From an uncultured Dialister sp. (GTDB lineage: Bacteria > Bacillota > Negativicutes > Veillonellales > Dialisteraceae): DNA of 64,000 nucleotides. The notes under the pieces are model-generated. The model saw only the letters and a program-made list of their open reading frames with translations. It searched no databases and had not been told where the DNA came from. Below, in pieces: positions 53,350 to 63,139 of the stretch. The position numbers and the translations under genes were made by a program. Positions within the stretch are counted from its first letter, which is position 1. The number at the start of each line of letters is the position of its first letter. The DNA lies in contig CAKPUX010000001.1 in NCBI GenBank assembly GCA_934193095.1, forward strand, positions 62,001 through 126,000. The letters are read 5' to 3'.

Positions 53350-54387
53350 TTATTTTCTGAGGAATTCCGGAACCGCAATTCCCGTGCTCGGGCGGACAGC
53401 ATTGCTGAATCTGTTTCCTGCCTGCGCCGGAGCCTGTGCTTTTTTCTTTTCGCCGAAGCCGGTTGCAATGACAGTGATCCTGACGGTATCGTTATCGAGG
53501 GTATCATCGACAGAAGTACCCCAGATGATATTGGCATCCGGATCGGCTGCTTCGGTAATGATCTGGGATGCTTCGTTGATCTCAAAGAGTCCCAGGTCTT
53601 CATTGCCGGTGATATTGATGATGATGCCTTTCGCGCCATCAATGCTGCGTTCGAGAAGCGGGCTGTTGATAGCCATGGAAGCGGCGTCGCTCGCACGGTT
53701 GTCGCCGGTGCCGATGCCGATGCCCATGAGCGCTTCGCCCTGGTCACTCATGATGGTCCGAACGTCTGCAAAGTCCAGGTTAATGATGCCCGGTACGGTG
53801 ATCAGGTCGGAAATGCCCTGGATGCCCTGACGGAGTACATCATCCGCGGTCTTGAAGGCATCCTTCAGAGATGCTTTCTTATCCATGATCTGCAACAGCT
53901 TGTCATTCGGTACGACAAGGATGGCATCGACGCTGTTCTTCAGACGTTCGATCCCTTCCTGGGCATTTCTTGCTCTGACCTTGCCTTCGAATGTGAATGG
54001 TTTCGTCACGACAGCGATGGTGAGCGCGCCCAGCTCTCTGGCGCACTGTGCAGCTACCGGAGCCGCACCTGTACCTGTACCGCCGCCCATGCCGGCAGTG
54101 ACGAAGACCATGTCTGCGCCCGCCAGTGCTTTGGAGAGATCTTCCTTGGATTCTTCGGCTGCCTGTTCACCGACTTCCGGTTTTGCACCGGCGCCGAGAC
54201 CCTTGGTCAGCTTTTCACCGATCTGAATCTTGTTATCTGCTTCGGATTTATTCAAAACCTGGGTTTCGGTATTGACTGCAATAAATTCGACCCCTTTGAC
54301 CTGGGCATCGATCATGCGGTTGACTGCATTATTTCCGCCGCCACCTACACCAATTACTTTAATGTTTGCCATTTCAGACTGTTCCAT
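53350..54387 (-). CDS. ftsZ: Cell division GTPase FtsZ
   Basis: This 345-residue tubulin homologue forms the division ring. The GTP loop is KVIGVGGGGNNAVNRMI, the tubulin signature is AGMGGGTGTGAAPV (about residues 100-113), and the T7 loop region is IINLDFADVRTIM. The C-terminal linker is short and ends in the conserved peptide VPEFLRK, which normally binds FtsA, ZipA or SepF-like partners. GAAGGAGG precedes the ATG. ftsA is not found between ftsQ and ftsZ, where many bacteria have it. Confidence 0.97.
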   Translation of the reverse strand: MEQSEMANIKVIGVGGGGNNAVNRMIDAQVKGVEFIAVNTETQVLNKSEADNKIQIGEKLTKGLGAGAKPEVGEQAAEESKEDLSKALAGADMVFVTAGMGGGTGTGAAPVAAQCARELGALTIAVVTKPFTFEGKVRARNAQEGIERLKNSVDAILVVPNDKLLQIMDKKASLKDAFKTADDVLRQGIQGISDLITVPGIINLDFADVRTIMSDQGEALMGIGIGTGDNRASDAASMAINSPLLERSIDGAKGIIINITGNEDLGLFEINEASQIITEAADPDANIIWGTSVDDTLDNDTVRITVIATGFGEKKKAQAPAQAGNRFSNAVRPSTGIAVPEFLRK

Positions 54388-54426
54388 GTTCGCTCCTCCT
54401 TCAGGATATTTTGCGTCATGTATGTA

Positions 54427-54440
54427 AGGAAACGCTGATT
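54427..54440. repeat. Fragment of the MITE-like terminal repeat between ftsQ and ftsZ
   Basis: AGGAAACGCTGATT matches the terminal repeat of the elements at 36675-36833 and 55461-55620. No partner end is seen within the spacer. Confidence 0.5.
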
Positions 54441-54561
54441 AACTCAGGATGTTATCCACCTATATTACATTTCTGCTAATCATATGTACCATTGTACAAT
54501 ACTTTCCACAAGTTCGCCACCGGTAGAATGAGACAATTTGCAATTTTCCCGGTTAAAATCT

Positions 54562-55428
54562 CTATTTTTTCAGTTTTATAAAGGGAGAGGAGAGATTGGC
54601 GTCCACATATTCCACGGAAAGGCCGCGCGCCTTCACATCCCCTACCATATTCTCGGCCAGTTTGGCCTGCGCTTCCATGTCACTTCCGCTGCCAAGTCGG
54701 ACGGTGATGCCATCTCTGGTATAAGCGCGTATGTTTTCCGGATTTCCGATATTGATCTCCGAAAAGAACCGCTGCCCTTCCGGAGAGAGTGCATTGAGAA
54801 AAGCGAGTGCTTTGTCCAGGTCTTCCTGCAACACGGTATCTCCGAGGAGCAGGTTTTCCATGCGCTTGCCTGTGATCATAGCGACGTCGCCCTTCCGGAT
54901 CGACTGCACGGAGTCGATCACCATGCCCTCTTTGTCCAGCACGACGTAGCTGTACTCCGCCTGCATGATGGCCAGCGGCTCTCTGTCTTCGATGTGCACT
55001 TCGAGGACGAAGGGAAATCCACGGCTCACCTCGACATGAGCCACACGAATGTCATGAGAAAGACGCTCTGCCAGGCCGGAGGCGCTGATCTGCAACACAT
55101 TGACCGGCTGGCGGATCTGCCCTTCGAAAAGAATATCCTCCATCGTGAGCGCCTTCGTGCCGGTGAGATGGATATAGCCTAAGGGCATCGGCAAAAGAAA
55201 TATGCCAAGTGCCGCAAGAAGAAGTCCGCCGCCTGCGAGCAGGCTGGACTGCCTGATACGGAATCCCTTCCTTTTCTTTTTGCGCGATACCCGGGGTGCC
55301 TCCTTCGCTTCTATGTCTCGCGAAGGATCTTCCGGTGTCACTTCCGTCTCTTCCCGCGGCTTCTGCTCGGGGATCTTTCCTTCATGCAGCTCGCGCCGGA
55401 AATCATTGAAGCTTTTAAAATTATCCAT
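54562..55428 (-). CDS. ftsQ: Cell division protein FtsQ/DivIB
   Basis: This 288-residue bitopic membrane protein has a cytoplasmic, charged N-terminus with KKKRKGFRIRQ and one membrane span (about residues 60-80, LLAGGGLLLAALGIFLL). A POTRA domain follows (IHLTGTKALTMEDIL), then an FtsQ domain. It links the septal peptidoglycan synthase complex. I chose the ATG at 55428, with AGGA ten bases upstream; a TTG three codons earlier is possible. A MITE-like element lies between ddl and this gene. Confidence 0.88.
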   Translation of the reverse strand: MDNFKSFNDFRRELHEGKIPEQKPREETEVTPEDPSRDIEAKEAPRVSRKKKRKGFRIRQSSLLAGGGLLLAALGIFLLPMPLGYIHLTGTKALTMEDILFEGQIRQPVNVLQISASGLAERLSHDIRVAHVEVSRGFPFVLEVHIEDREPLAIMQAEYSYVVLDKEGMVIDSVQSIRKGDVAMITGKRMENLLLGDTVLQEDLDKALAFLNALSPEGQRFFSEINIGNPENIRAYTRDGITVRLGSGSDMEAQAKLAENMVGDVKARGLSVEYVDANLSSPFIKLKK

Positions 55429-55460
55429 AAGAATCAAATCCTGTTTGTATAAGGTTTTAC

Positions 55461-55620
55461 GGGAACGCTGATTAAATCGCAGAGTCGAATTTCATATGGT
55501 TTTTTATACATAGCTTCGTCATCATCCTCCTTAAATAGCTCGCTATTCGCGTCAGATGATTCCTTGCTCTGTATAAAAATCCAAGAATGAAATCTGACAA
55601 CGATTTAATCAGTGTTTCCT
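55461..55620. mobile_element. MITE-like 160-bp palindromic element, copy 2
   Basis: GGGAACGCTGATTAAATCG and CGATTTAATCAGTGTTTCCT close the element. The inner arms differ from copy 1 (TTTTTTATACA with TGTATAAAAAT), yet pair with each other. The central CTCCTTAAATAGCTCGCTAT is identical to copy 1. Confidence 0.75.
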
Positions 55621-55682
55621 TAGGTGTAAGGTTTGCGTTTTAAGGGGGCATCCGTAGGACGTGCCGTCCCCGGTCACTGAGA

Positions 55683-56618
55683 TCACACCTTATCCAAACC
55701 CGCTTCGAGGAGAATTTTTTCGCAGAGCGAGGGGAATGAGATCCCCGCCGCTGCGGCAGCCTTCGGGACGAGGCTCGTCGCCGTCATGCCCGGGATGGAA
55801 TTGGCTTCCAGAAGATGCGGGCGGCCGTCGCGATCCGTCTTGAAGTCGAATCGGCACGCACCATCACATTCCGCCATGCGATAGCCGGTCTCTGCAAGAC
55901 GGCTCATCTCTTCCGCAAGCGCCTCCGGGATCGGAGCCGGGACGAGGTAGTCTGTCGCGCCCTTGGTGTACTTGGAGTGGTAATCATAAGACCCCGAATG
56001 CGGACAGATCTGAATGACCGGCAGTGCTTTGCCGTCCAGCACGGAAACGGTGAATTCGTCTCCGGAAAGGAAAGCCTCTGCCAGGATCCTTGGTTCTACC
56101 GAGAAGACACGGTCGATCGCCTCTTTCAGATCTTTTTCTTCCTTTACGATCTCGATGCCGATGGTCGATCCTTCACAGGCGGGCTTGAGGACGACAGGAA
56201 GTGTGAAGCTCTTGCGAATGTCTTCTTCGATATTCTCCTTCCCATCCTTCAGATAGTAAGGCTTGGAGAAGGCCATGGGGAGACCCGCCTGCTTGAAGAA
56301 ATGGCTGCTCATGATCTTATCCATGGTGATGGCGCTCGAGGTCACACCGGAGCCCGTGTATGGGATGCGAGCGAGCTCGAGTACGCTCTGGATGGTGCCA
56401 TCCTCCCCGTACTTGCCATGCAGCGCAATGAATACGGCATCTGCCTTCGCTTCTTTCAGCTGCTCCACCACATGGTGCGGGTCATACTCCATAGAAATGG
56501 CCTGATAACCAATGGAGGTCAGGGCTTCTAAAATGGCCTTCCCTGTATTTCTGGAGACTTCCGCCTCTCTGGAGGGTCCTCCCATGAGGACCACGATTCT
56601 GCTCTCTTTAGTAATCAC
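55683..56618 (-). CDS. ddl: D-alanine--D-alanine ligase
   Basis: This 311-residue ATP-grasp enzyme makes D-Ala-D-Ala for peptidoglycan. Marks are VLMGGPSREAEVSRNTG, ALHGKYGEDGTIQSVLEL, VLKPACEGSTIGIEIVK and the C-terminal LLEANSIPGMTATSLVPKA. The start is GTG at 56618 and overlaps the murC stop by four bases (GTGA). The ligase should be of the D-Ala-D-Ala kind, as there is no vancomycin-resistance context. Confidence 0.95.
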   Translation of the reverse strand: MITKESRIVVLMGGPSREAEVSRNTGKAILEALTSIGYQAISMEYDPHHVVEQLKEAKADAVFIALHGKYGEDGTIQSVLELARIPYTGSGVTSSAITMDKIMSSHFFKQAGLPMAFSKPYYLKDGKENIEEDIRKSFTLPVVLKPACEGSTIGIEIVKEEKDLKEAIDRVFSVEPRILAEAFLSGDEFTVSVLDGKALPVIQICPHSGSYDYHSKYTKGATDYLVPAPIPEALAEEMSRLAETGYRMAECDGACRFDFKTDRDGRPHLLEANSIPGMTATSLVPKAAAAAGISFPSLCEKILLEAGLDKV

Positions 56619-58009
56619 TTTTTCAACCCTTTATCCTTCACCAACTGAATGAGCTCTTCCCCTGCGCGGTAAATACTGCCAGCGCCCATGGTGATGATCA
56701 TATCCCCCGGCTTTACAAAGTCGTAAAGCGCCTGAGACACGCCTTCCACCGTTTCCACATAGTGGATCTCCTTTTCCGGCAGACGCTGATGAACCAGTGA
56801 GGGGATCAGATGTCCGTCGACACCTTCGATCGGCGCCTCACTCGCCGCATAGATATCGGTGAAGAAGAGTACATCCGCATCATCGAATGCTTCGGCAAAC
56901 TCCTGCTGCAGAAGCTGCGTGCGGGAATAGCGGTGCGGCTGGAAGGCGCAGATGATGCGATGATCGCCTGTCTCTCTCGCTGCTTTCAGAGTCGCTTTGA
57001 TCTCTGTCGGATGGTGTGCATAGTCATCGACCACCCAGAGATCATTTTCTCTGGATTTCGTCTCGAAGCGTCGCTTCACTCCCACGAAGTGAGACAGCGC
57101 CGTCTCGATCGTTTCCATCGGGATGCCGCAGTAGAGCGCTGCGATCACGGCGCCAAGCGCATCACGGATATTATGCGACCCCGGGATCTGAAGCTCGATG
57201 GTGCCGAGCGTCTTTCCCTCGTGCACCACATCGAAAAGAAGATGCCTGTTTTCGTATCGCTTGTTCACGGCTCGATAGTCAGCTTTTTCATTGAGCCCAT
57301 AGGTGATGCAGGTCTTATGGATCTCGGGCAGGATCGCGCATACGCCCTCACTGTCAGTGCATACGATGGCGACACCGTCCTCATAGCAGATATGGCTGAT
57401 AAATTCGGAGAATGCACGGCGGATATTTTCGACGCTGCCATAATGATCCAGATGGTCATCCTCGATATTCGTCACCACCGTCATATAAGGGGAAAATTTC
57501 AGGAAAGAACCGTCGCTTTCGTCCGCTTCCGCGATGACATACTCGCCCTTTCCGAGAGAGGAATTTCCTCCAATATAGCTGGCTGCCGCCCCGAGAACGA
57601 TCGTCGGGTCTTTGCCTGCTTCATAGAAGATCTGTCCCACCATGGCAGAGGTCGTGGATTTCCCATGGGCGCCCGCGACAGCGATGCCTTTGCCCCAGTG
57701 GAACATGGCCGCCAGCACGTCCGAGCGATGGAATACGGGAATGCCAAGGCGTCTCGCTTCCAGAAGCTCCGGATTTTCTTCGGAGATCGCCGAAGAAATG
57801 ACGACGCAGTCTGCGCCCTTCACATGAGACGCTTCATGCCCGATATAGATCTCTGCGCCTTTTTTTCGGAAATCGCGCAGAAAGGGAGAGTCTGCCACAT
57901 CGGAACCGGAAATGCGCTCCCCCTTATCCAGCAGAATGACGGCCAGCGCACGCATGCCCATACCGCCGATCCCTATGAAATGGAATGAATGATACTTCGT
58001 GAGGTCCAT
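56615..58009 (-). CDS. murC: UDP-N-acetylmuramate--L-alanine ligase
   Basis: This 464-residue Mur ligase adds L-Ala to UDP-MurNAc. The N-terminal HFIGIGGMGMRALAVIL, the ATP loop VAGAHGKSTTSAMVG (about residues 109-123), the IEDDHLDHYGS block and DDYAHHPTEIKATL are typical of MurC. It stands between murG and ddl. murB, which often lies next to murC, is absent. Confidence 0.96.
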   Translation of the reverse strand: MDLTKYHSFHFIGIGGMGMRALAVILLDKGERISGSDVADSPFLRDFRKKGAEIYIGHEASHVKGADCVVISSAISEENPELLEARRLGIPVFHRSDVLAAMFHWGKGIAVAGAHGKSTTSAMVGQIFYEAGKDPTIVLGAAASYIGGNSSLGKGEYVIAEADESDGSFLKFSPYMTVVTNIEDDHLDHYGSVENIRRAFSEFISHICYEDGVAIVCTDSEGVCAILPEIHKTCITYGLNEKADYRAVNKRYENRHLLFDVVHEGKTLGTIELQIPGSHNIRDALGAVIAALYCGIPMETIETALSHFVGVKRRFETKSRENDLWVVDDYAHHPTEIKATLKAARETGDHRIICAFQPHRYSRTQLLQQEFAEAFDDADVLFFTDIYAASEAPIEGVDGHLIPSLVHQRLPEKEIHYVETVEGVSQALYDFVKPGDMIITMGAGSIYRAGEELIQLVKDKGLKK

Positions 58010-58021
58010 AATCGTCTTCCT

Positions 58022-59128
58022 TTATTTAATGAGCGACAGTGCAAGTCTTGCGATATCCTCTCCGGCATGCACTTTTTTCAAAGTGCCGATGGACTTCTCC
58101 ATCGTCTGAAGATCTTCGGGATGCTCGCGAAGCGCTGTGATATTTTCAATGAATCGGGCGCCTGTGACGTCCTTATCCAGAATCATTTTCGCCGCGCCCG
58201 CCTCGGAAAAGACGCGGGCATTGTATGTCTGGTGATCCTCTGCCGCATAGGGATATGGGATCAGGATGGCCGGCAGCTCTCTCGCTGCGACTTCCGCCAG
58301 ACTGATGGCTCCCGCGCGGCAGATGATGAGATCGGCGGCTGCAAGCGCATTCGGCATATGGTACTCATAGCGGATGATGCGGCTCGCAGAGCCATAGTGT
58401 CCGTCCTCCGCGCAGCCGAGTGCACTCGTGATCTTGTCATATTCCAGCTCACCCGTCACATGGTAAAGGCACAGGTCCTTCACATCTTTGAAGTGGCGAT
58501 GCACATCCAGCATGGCGGTATTGATCGTCCTCGCTCCGCGGCTGCCGCCGGTGACCAGTACCATGAAGGTATCCGGCGAAAGCCCGAGCGCCCTGCGGGA
58601 TGCCTCCCGCTTGGCTTCCATAATGTCGGGACGGATCGGATTTCCTGTATAGATGCATTTCTCCGGATGCGGGAAACGGGGAGCGGCTGCTTCATAGCCC
58701 AGCGCGATCTTATCGACCACACGGGAAAGGATCTTATTCGTGATCCCGGGGATCACATTCTGCTCCTGGATCAGCGTCGGTATATGAGACAGCGCTGCCG
58801 CCATCAGGATCGGCCCGCATACATAGCCGCCCGTCCCGATGACTACATCCGGTGCGAAATCCTTCAGGATCCGGCGCGCCTTGAAGAGGCTCCCTGCCGC
58901 ATGACACAGGATGCTGATATTTTCCAGCGTCAGCTTCCGCTTCAAGCCCGAAACCGGCAGCGAGGCGAAACAATACCCTTCCTTCGGAATGATACGTGAC
59001 TCCATCCCATTCGGCGTGCCCACGAAAAGAAATTCTGTTTCTTCCAGTTTTGCTATTTCCTTAGCAATGGTGATGGCCGGGTAAATATGTCCCCCCGTAC
59101 CGCCGCCAGATAAAATAACCCGTTTCAT
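58022..59128 (-). CDS. murG: UDP-GlcNAc:undecaprenyl-pyrophosphoryl-MurNAc-pentapeptide GlcNAc transferase
   Basis: This 368-residue GT28 glycosyltransferase makes lipid II at the inner face of the membrane. The N-terminal ILSGGGTGGHIYPAITIAKE, the QEQNVIPGITNKILS segment and LIICRAGAISLAEVAARELP plus PYPYAAEDHQTYNA are hallmarks. It lies 12 bases upstream of murC. The gap to murD, where ftsW often sits, holds only 105 bases of repeat words. Confidence 0.96.
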   Translation of the reverse strand: MKRVILSGGGTGGHIYPAITIAKEIAKLEETEFLFVGTPNGMESRIIPKEGYCFASLPVSGLKRKLTLENISILCHAAGSLFKARRILKDFAPDVVIGTGGYVCGPILMAAALSHIPTLIQEQNVIPGITNKILSRVVDKIALGYEAAAPRFPHPEKCIYTGNPIRPDIMEAKREASRRALGLSPDTFMVLVTGGSRGARTINTAMLDVHRHFKDVKDLCLYHVTGELEYDKITSALGCAEDGHYGSASRIIRYEYHMPNALAAADLIICRAGAISLAEVAARELPAILIPYPYAAEDHQTYNARVFSEAGAAKMILDKDVTGARFIENITALREHPEDLQTMEKSIGTLKKVHAGEDIARLALSLIK

Positions 59129-59233
59129 GAATGCTCCGTTATAATCAGTGAGAAAACAGGGATCAGGGATCAGCCTTGGAGACGTCAGATGTCAGGTGTC
59201 TGGCTTCTGACATATTTTCTGACCCCGACCCAT

Positions 59234-60583
59234 TTACATAAGGCTCTTTACGTTTTTCTTAAAATCCATGCCGCGCTCTTCCATATTCTTGTACATATCG
59301 AAAGAAGAGCAGGCCGGTGAAAGGATGACGACATCCCCCGGTCTCGAAAGCTTCTGCCCGAGGAGGACGGCCTCTTTCATAGAGGATACGCGGTGGATCG
59401 AAGAGACGCCCGCCTCTCTGGCCGCTTCCTCGAAACGCTCAGCCGCCGCTCCCAAAAGGATGAGCTCTTTCGTATGAGAGCGCACGGTCTGCATAAAATC
59501 AGACAGAGGCGTGCCCTTATCATGACCGCCGGCGATCAGGATGACCGGCTTGTCGAAGGCTTCCATGCCTTTGGTGGCTGCATCGGTATTCGTAGCCTTG
59601 GAATCATTGTAGTAGGAAACGCCATCCAGCTTGCGAACAAATTCGATGCGGTTCGGAAGAGCGGCAAAGGTCTTCAGCGCCTCTATGATGACAGCCGTGT
59701 CGACGCCGCCCTCATGCGCCAGAAAAGCGGCAGCCAGACAGTCCTCGATATTCTGTTTCCCTTTCAGCAAGAGCTCTCCTGCGGTGCAGAGAGGGATGGT
59801 TTCTCCCCGTCTCTTCAGCACGAGACGGTCACCGGAAAGGCATGCGCCTTCTTCGACTCCGTGCGATGTGGAGAGCAGGCACACATGGGTGTGCGTTTCC
59901 GCCTGCTTTTTCAGCATCGGTGTATAGGGATCATCGGCATTCAGAAGGATGCAGTTTGTTTCGTCCATATTTTCAAAAATCCGTGCCTTGGCTGCCACGT
60001 AGGCCTCCATGGTGTGATGACGTTCCAGATGGTCGGGCGTGATATTCAGGATGACCGCCGCCTTCGGCTGGAAACGGGTGATGAATTCCAGCTGGAAGCT
60101 CGAAACTTCCGCTGCGATCAGCCCATTCTCCGGCACCAGCTCGGCTTCGCGGGAGAGGGAAATCCCCAGATTCCCTGCCAGAGCAAAAGGTCTCCCCGAG
60201 TGCGAGAGCATGCTGCCAAGAAGCGTCGTGGTCGTGGTTTTCCCATTCGTCCCCGTGATGGCAAGGATCGGCGCTTTCGTCACGCGAAAGGCCAGCTCGA
60301 CTTCGCTCAGGACAGGGATGCCCCGCTTCATCGCCCCCTGAATCACGACATTTTCCGCCGGGATGACAGGAGAAACGACGACGGTATCCATCCCGTCCAA
60401 AAGGCTCTCCGACTGCGCGCCGAAGCAGAACTCCGCCCCGAGTCCGATGAGCTCTTCTTTTTCTTTTGTATTCTGTATCTGATCTTTCAGATCAGAAATC
60501 ACGACATGGGCTCCATGACGGAGAAGTACATGAGCCGCGCCAAGGCCACTGATGCCGGCGCCCAGAATCAATACATTTTTCAA
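59234..60583 (-). CDS. murD: UDP-N-acetylmuramoyl-L-alanine--D-glutamate ligase
   Basis: This 449-residue Mur ligase adds D-Glu. The N-terminal VLILGAGISGLGAAHVLLRHG, the ATP loop AITGTNGKTTTTTLLGS (about residues 107-123), LNITPDHLERH, and YNDSKATNTDA with GGHDKGTPLS are typical. I chose a TTG at 60583, with GGGAGG six bases upstream, because the family begins at this point; an ATG at 60610 would place that ribosome site inside the coding region. Confidence 0.94.
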   Translation of the reverse strand: MKNVLILGAGISGLGAAHVLLRHGAHVVISDLKDQIQNTKEKEELIGLGAEFCFGAQSESLLDGMDTVVVSPVIPAENVVIQGAMKRGIPVLSEVELAFRVTKAPILAITGTNGKTTTTTLLGSMLSHSGRPFALAGNLGISLSREAELVPENGLIAAEVSSFQLEFITRFQPKAAVILNITPDHLERHHTMEAYVAAKARIFENMDETNCILLNADDPYTPMLKKQAETHTHVCLLSTSHGVEEGACLSGDRLVLKRRGETIPLCTAGELLLKGKQNIEDCLAAAFLAHEGGVDTAVIIEALKTFAALPNRIEFVRKLDGVSYYNDSKATNTDAATKGMEAFDKPVILIAGGHDKGTPLSDFMQTVRSHTKELILLGAAAERFEEAAREAGVSSIHRVSSMKEAVLLGQKLSRPGDVVILSPACSSFDMYKNMEERGMDFKKNVKSLM

Positions 60584-60610
60584 AGCATACCTCCCATGAT
60601 AGTAAAACAT

Positions 60611-60748
60611 GGATAGTCGATGGGGACTGGTGACTAGGGACTAGTAGCCAAGGATTAGGGATCGGCGCGAAAGTATCCGATTTCATACATCATCCTGCCG
60701 TCTCTTAGTCTCTTAGTCTTCAGTCTTTTAGTCTCCCAGTCTCTCAGT
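60611..60748. repeat. Low-complexity spacer between mraY and murD
   Basis: On the plus strand GACTGGTGACTAGGGACTAG is followed by TCTTAGTCTCTTAGTCTTCA and AGTCTCCCAGTCTCTCAGTC. It is one of the purest examples of the degenerate words seen in spacers of this window. No gene is present. Confidence 0.6.
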
Positions 60749-61717
60749 CTATGGCAGTGCATAGATTGCCAGCATCAGGCTGCCTGCCGCGGCGAGGCCC
60801 TCGAAGATCCAGAAGGACCAGACGACGCGGACTTCGCTCCAGCCGGAAAGTTCGAAATGATGGTGTAGCGGACTCATCTTGAAGACACGCTTGCCCGTTG
60901 TTTTGAAAGAAATGACCTGAATGATAACAGATAAGGCCTCCAGCACAAAAATCAGTCCGAGGAAGGCGAGCAAGAGCTCCGTCCGGGTCATGACCGAGAT
61001 CCCGGCGATGGCTCCGCCGAGGGCGAGCGAGCCGGTATCCCCCATGAAGACCTTGGCTGGGTGATAATTGAAGAAAAGGAAGCCAATGCAGGCCCCTGCC
61101 AGAATGATGATAAAATAACCGAGGTCATGAAACCCTGTCATATAACAGAAGACCGCATAGGCCGTAAACGCGATGACGCAGCAGCCGGAAGCCAGTCCGT
61201 CCAGCCCATCCGTCAGGTTCACCGCATTCGATGCCCCCACAATGACAAGAACGACGAAAGGATAGTACAAAAGTCCGATGGAAATATCCATGTCCGTGAA
61301 TGGGATCGCGATCGAGTAAGGGAGGTGCAGTGTATCTACGACGCCCCAGCAGAAGAGCACAGCGAGGATCAGCTGCCCCAGCATTTTCTGCTTGGCCGTC
61401 AGCCCCAGATTTCTTTTCTTTTCTGCTTTGATGAAATCATCGAGAAATCCTAAAAGTCCATGCCCCAGCGTCAGGAAAAGAAGCCAGAGGACCGATGGAT
61501 CCAAGAGGCGGTTGAAAAGCACCACCAGCACCATCGCTGTCAGCATGAAGAGACCGCCCATGGTCGGAGTGCCGCTCTTGGCCCGATGAGACTTCGGACC
61601 TTCGGTGCGGATCGACTGGCGCGCCTTCAATTTTTTCAAAAGCGGAATGCCCACCCATCCGCAGATGACGGTGAGGACCGCTGCTTCCAGCAGGTATATA
61701 CAATAATTACTTTCCAT
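60749..61717 (-). CDS. mraY: Phospho-N-acetylmuramoyl-pentapeptide-transferase
   Basis: This 322-residue integral membrane enzyme makes lipid I. About ten membrane spans are visible. Conserved loops are KSHRAKSGTPTMGG (about residues 42-55), FLDDFIKAEKKRN with catalytic Asp residues, NAVNLTDGLDGLASG, and the C-terminal SPLHHHFELSGWSEVRVV. The start overlaps the murF stop by 11 bases. Confidence 0.97.
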   Translation of the reverse strand: MESNYCIYLLEAAVLTVICGWVGIPLLKKLKARQSIRTEGPKSHRAKSGTPTMGGLFMLTAMVLVVLFNRLLDPSVLWLLFLTLGHGLLGFLDDFIKAEKKRNLGLTAKQKMLGQLILAVLFCWGVVDTLHLPYSIAIPFTDMDISIGLLYYPFVVLVIVGASNAVNLTDGLDGLASGCCVIAFTAYAVFCYMTGFHDLGYFIIILAGACIGFLFFNYHPAKVFMGDTGSLALGGAIAGISVMTRTELLLAFLGLIFVLEALSVIIQVISFKTTGKRVFKMSPLHHHFELSGWSEVRVVWSFWIFEGLAAAGSLMLAIYALP

Positions 61718-63098
61718 CCTTTGTCAGAACTCCCCTCAAGAGCATTGGTACTTTTTCCATATGCATATAGTGCGAACCCTTCACCAGCACAGCATCCCCG
61801 GCCTTCGCCAGATCCGCCAGCTTCTCTGCCGCTTCTTCACAAGTGTCATAAGAGAAAACGGACGTCATGCCGTCCTCTTTGGCACCCAAAGCCAGATGAC
61901 GAGAGAGCGGTCCCACCGTGATGAGGCCGTCAAAGCCCATAGCGGCGGCTTTCTTTCCCGTTTCCTGATGCAGCGCCTCTTCCATCTCGCCCAGCTCTCC
62001 CATATCGCCAAGCACCAGGTAGTGATGCGAAGCGGGGATCTGCTTGAGCGAGCCGAATGCCATTTCCATGGAGAGCGGATTCGCATTGTACGAGTCATCC
62101 ATGACGGAAATCCCAGCGATGGAAAGCAGTGTCTGACGCTGACCGATCGGATGGAAATCCGCAAACGCTCTTTGAATTTTCCGGCTATCCACGCCAAGGA
62201 CGCGGGCTGCCGCGATGGCAGCCAGTGCATCGTAGACATTGTGTACGCCGAGAAGATGGAGCTTCACACGAAATGCTTCATCAAAGGACGTGCAGATGAA
62301 CTGGGTTTGCGAAGCCTCATAGCGCACATCTGTCCCGCGGACGGTATAGCGCCCTTCGAGGCCATAGGAAATCACGCGCCCCTCGAAGCTGTCTCCCATC
62401 GCTTTGACGAAGGGGTCGTCTCCATTCAGGATCGCCGTGCCATCCTTCGGCAGTGCTTCGATGAGCTCGGCTTTTGCTTTCGCAATATTTTCCTGACTGC
62501 CCAGGATCCCGATATGCGATGTGCCGACATTGGTCACGATACCGATGGTCGGACTGGCGATCGCGCAAAGCTCTGCGATCTGGCCGAAGCCGCGCATCCC
62601 CATTTCTACGACGCAGACTTCCGTCTCTTTCGTCATAGAGAGGAGCGTCATGGAAAGGCCGATCTCATTATTGAAATTCTTCTGTGTCGCGCAGACATGA
62701 AAACGAGACGACAGGAGCGCTGTCGTCATGTCTTTCGTCGTTGTTTTTCCATTAGAACCCGTGATGCCGATCACCGGTACATGGAAACGCATACGGTGAA
62801 AATGGGCGAGGTCTTCCAGTGCCTTCTTCGTATCCTTCACGAGAAACGCTGACACATCAGAAGGCACATCCGCGGCAAAAGAGGCATCCGAAAGGATGAC
62901 CCCCGAAGCCCCTTCTTCGCACGCCTTTTTCAGAAAGGCATGCCCATCAAAGTTTTCTCCTTGAAGAGCCAGAAACAGATTGCCCGCCCTGATGGTGCGG
63001 GTATCGGTACTGACCCCGTCCATAGACGGCTCCCTGCCGCGCTGGAGCAGCTGCGCCCCGCAGGCTCTTTCTATTTCTTCTATCGTAAATGAAGCCAT
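61707..63098 (-). CDS. murF: UDP-N-acetylmuramoyl-tripeptide--D-alanyl-D-alanine ligase
   Basis: This 463-residue Mur ligase adds D-Ala-D-Ala. The N-terminal GVSTDTRTIRAGNLFLALQG, the ATP loop VIGITGSNGKTTTKDMTTAL (about residues 108-127), VVTNVGTSHIGILGS, and MDDSYNANPLSMEMAFGSL are typical of MurF. I chose the ATG at 63098, with GAAGGAG upstream; a GTG three codons earlier is possible. It follows murE by 41 bases. Confidence 0.96.
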   Translation of the reverse strand: MASFTIEEIERACGAQLLQRGREPSMDGVSTDTRTIRAGNLFLALQGENFDGHAFLKKACEEGASGVILSDASFAADVPSDVSAFLVKDTKKALEDLAHFHRMRFHVPVIGITGSNGKTTTKDMTTALLSSRFHVCATQKNFNNEIGLSMTLLSMTKETEVCVVEMGMRGFGQIAELCAIASPTIGIVTNVGTSHIGILGSQENIAKAKAELIEALPKDGTAILNGDDPFVKAMGDSFEGRVISYGLEGRYTVRGTDVRYEASQTQFICTSFDEAFRVKLHLLGVHNVYDALAAIAAARVLGVDSRKIQRAFADFHPIGQRQTLLSIAGISVMDDSYNANPLSMEMAFGSLKQIPASHHYLVLGDMGELGEMEEALHQETGKKAAAMGFDGLITVGPLSRHLALGAKEDGMTSVFSYDTCEEAAEKLADLAKAGDAVLVKGSHYMHMEKVPMLLRGVLTKDGK

Positions 63099-63139
63099 GA
63101 ATTTCACTCCTTCAGTAGTTTTCCCAAAAGCGAGCCGCC

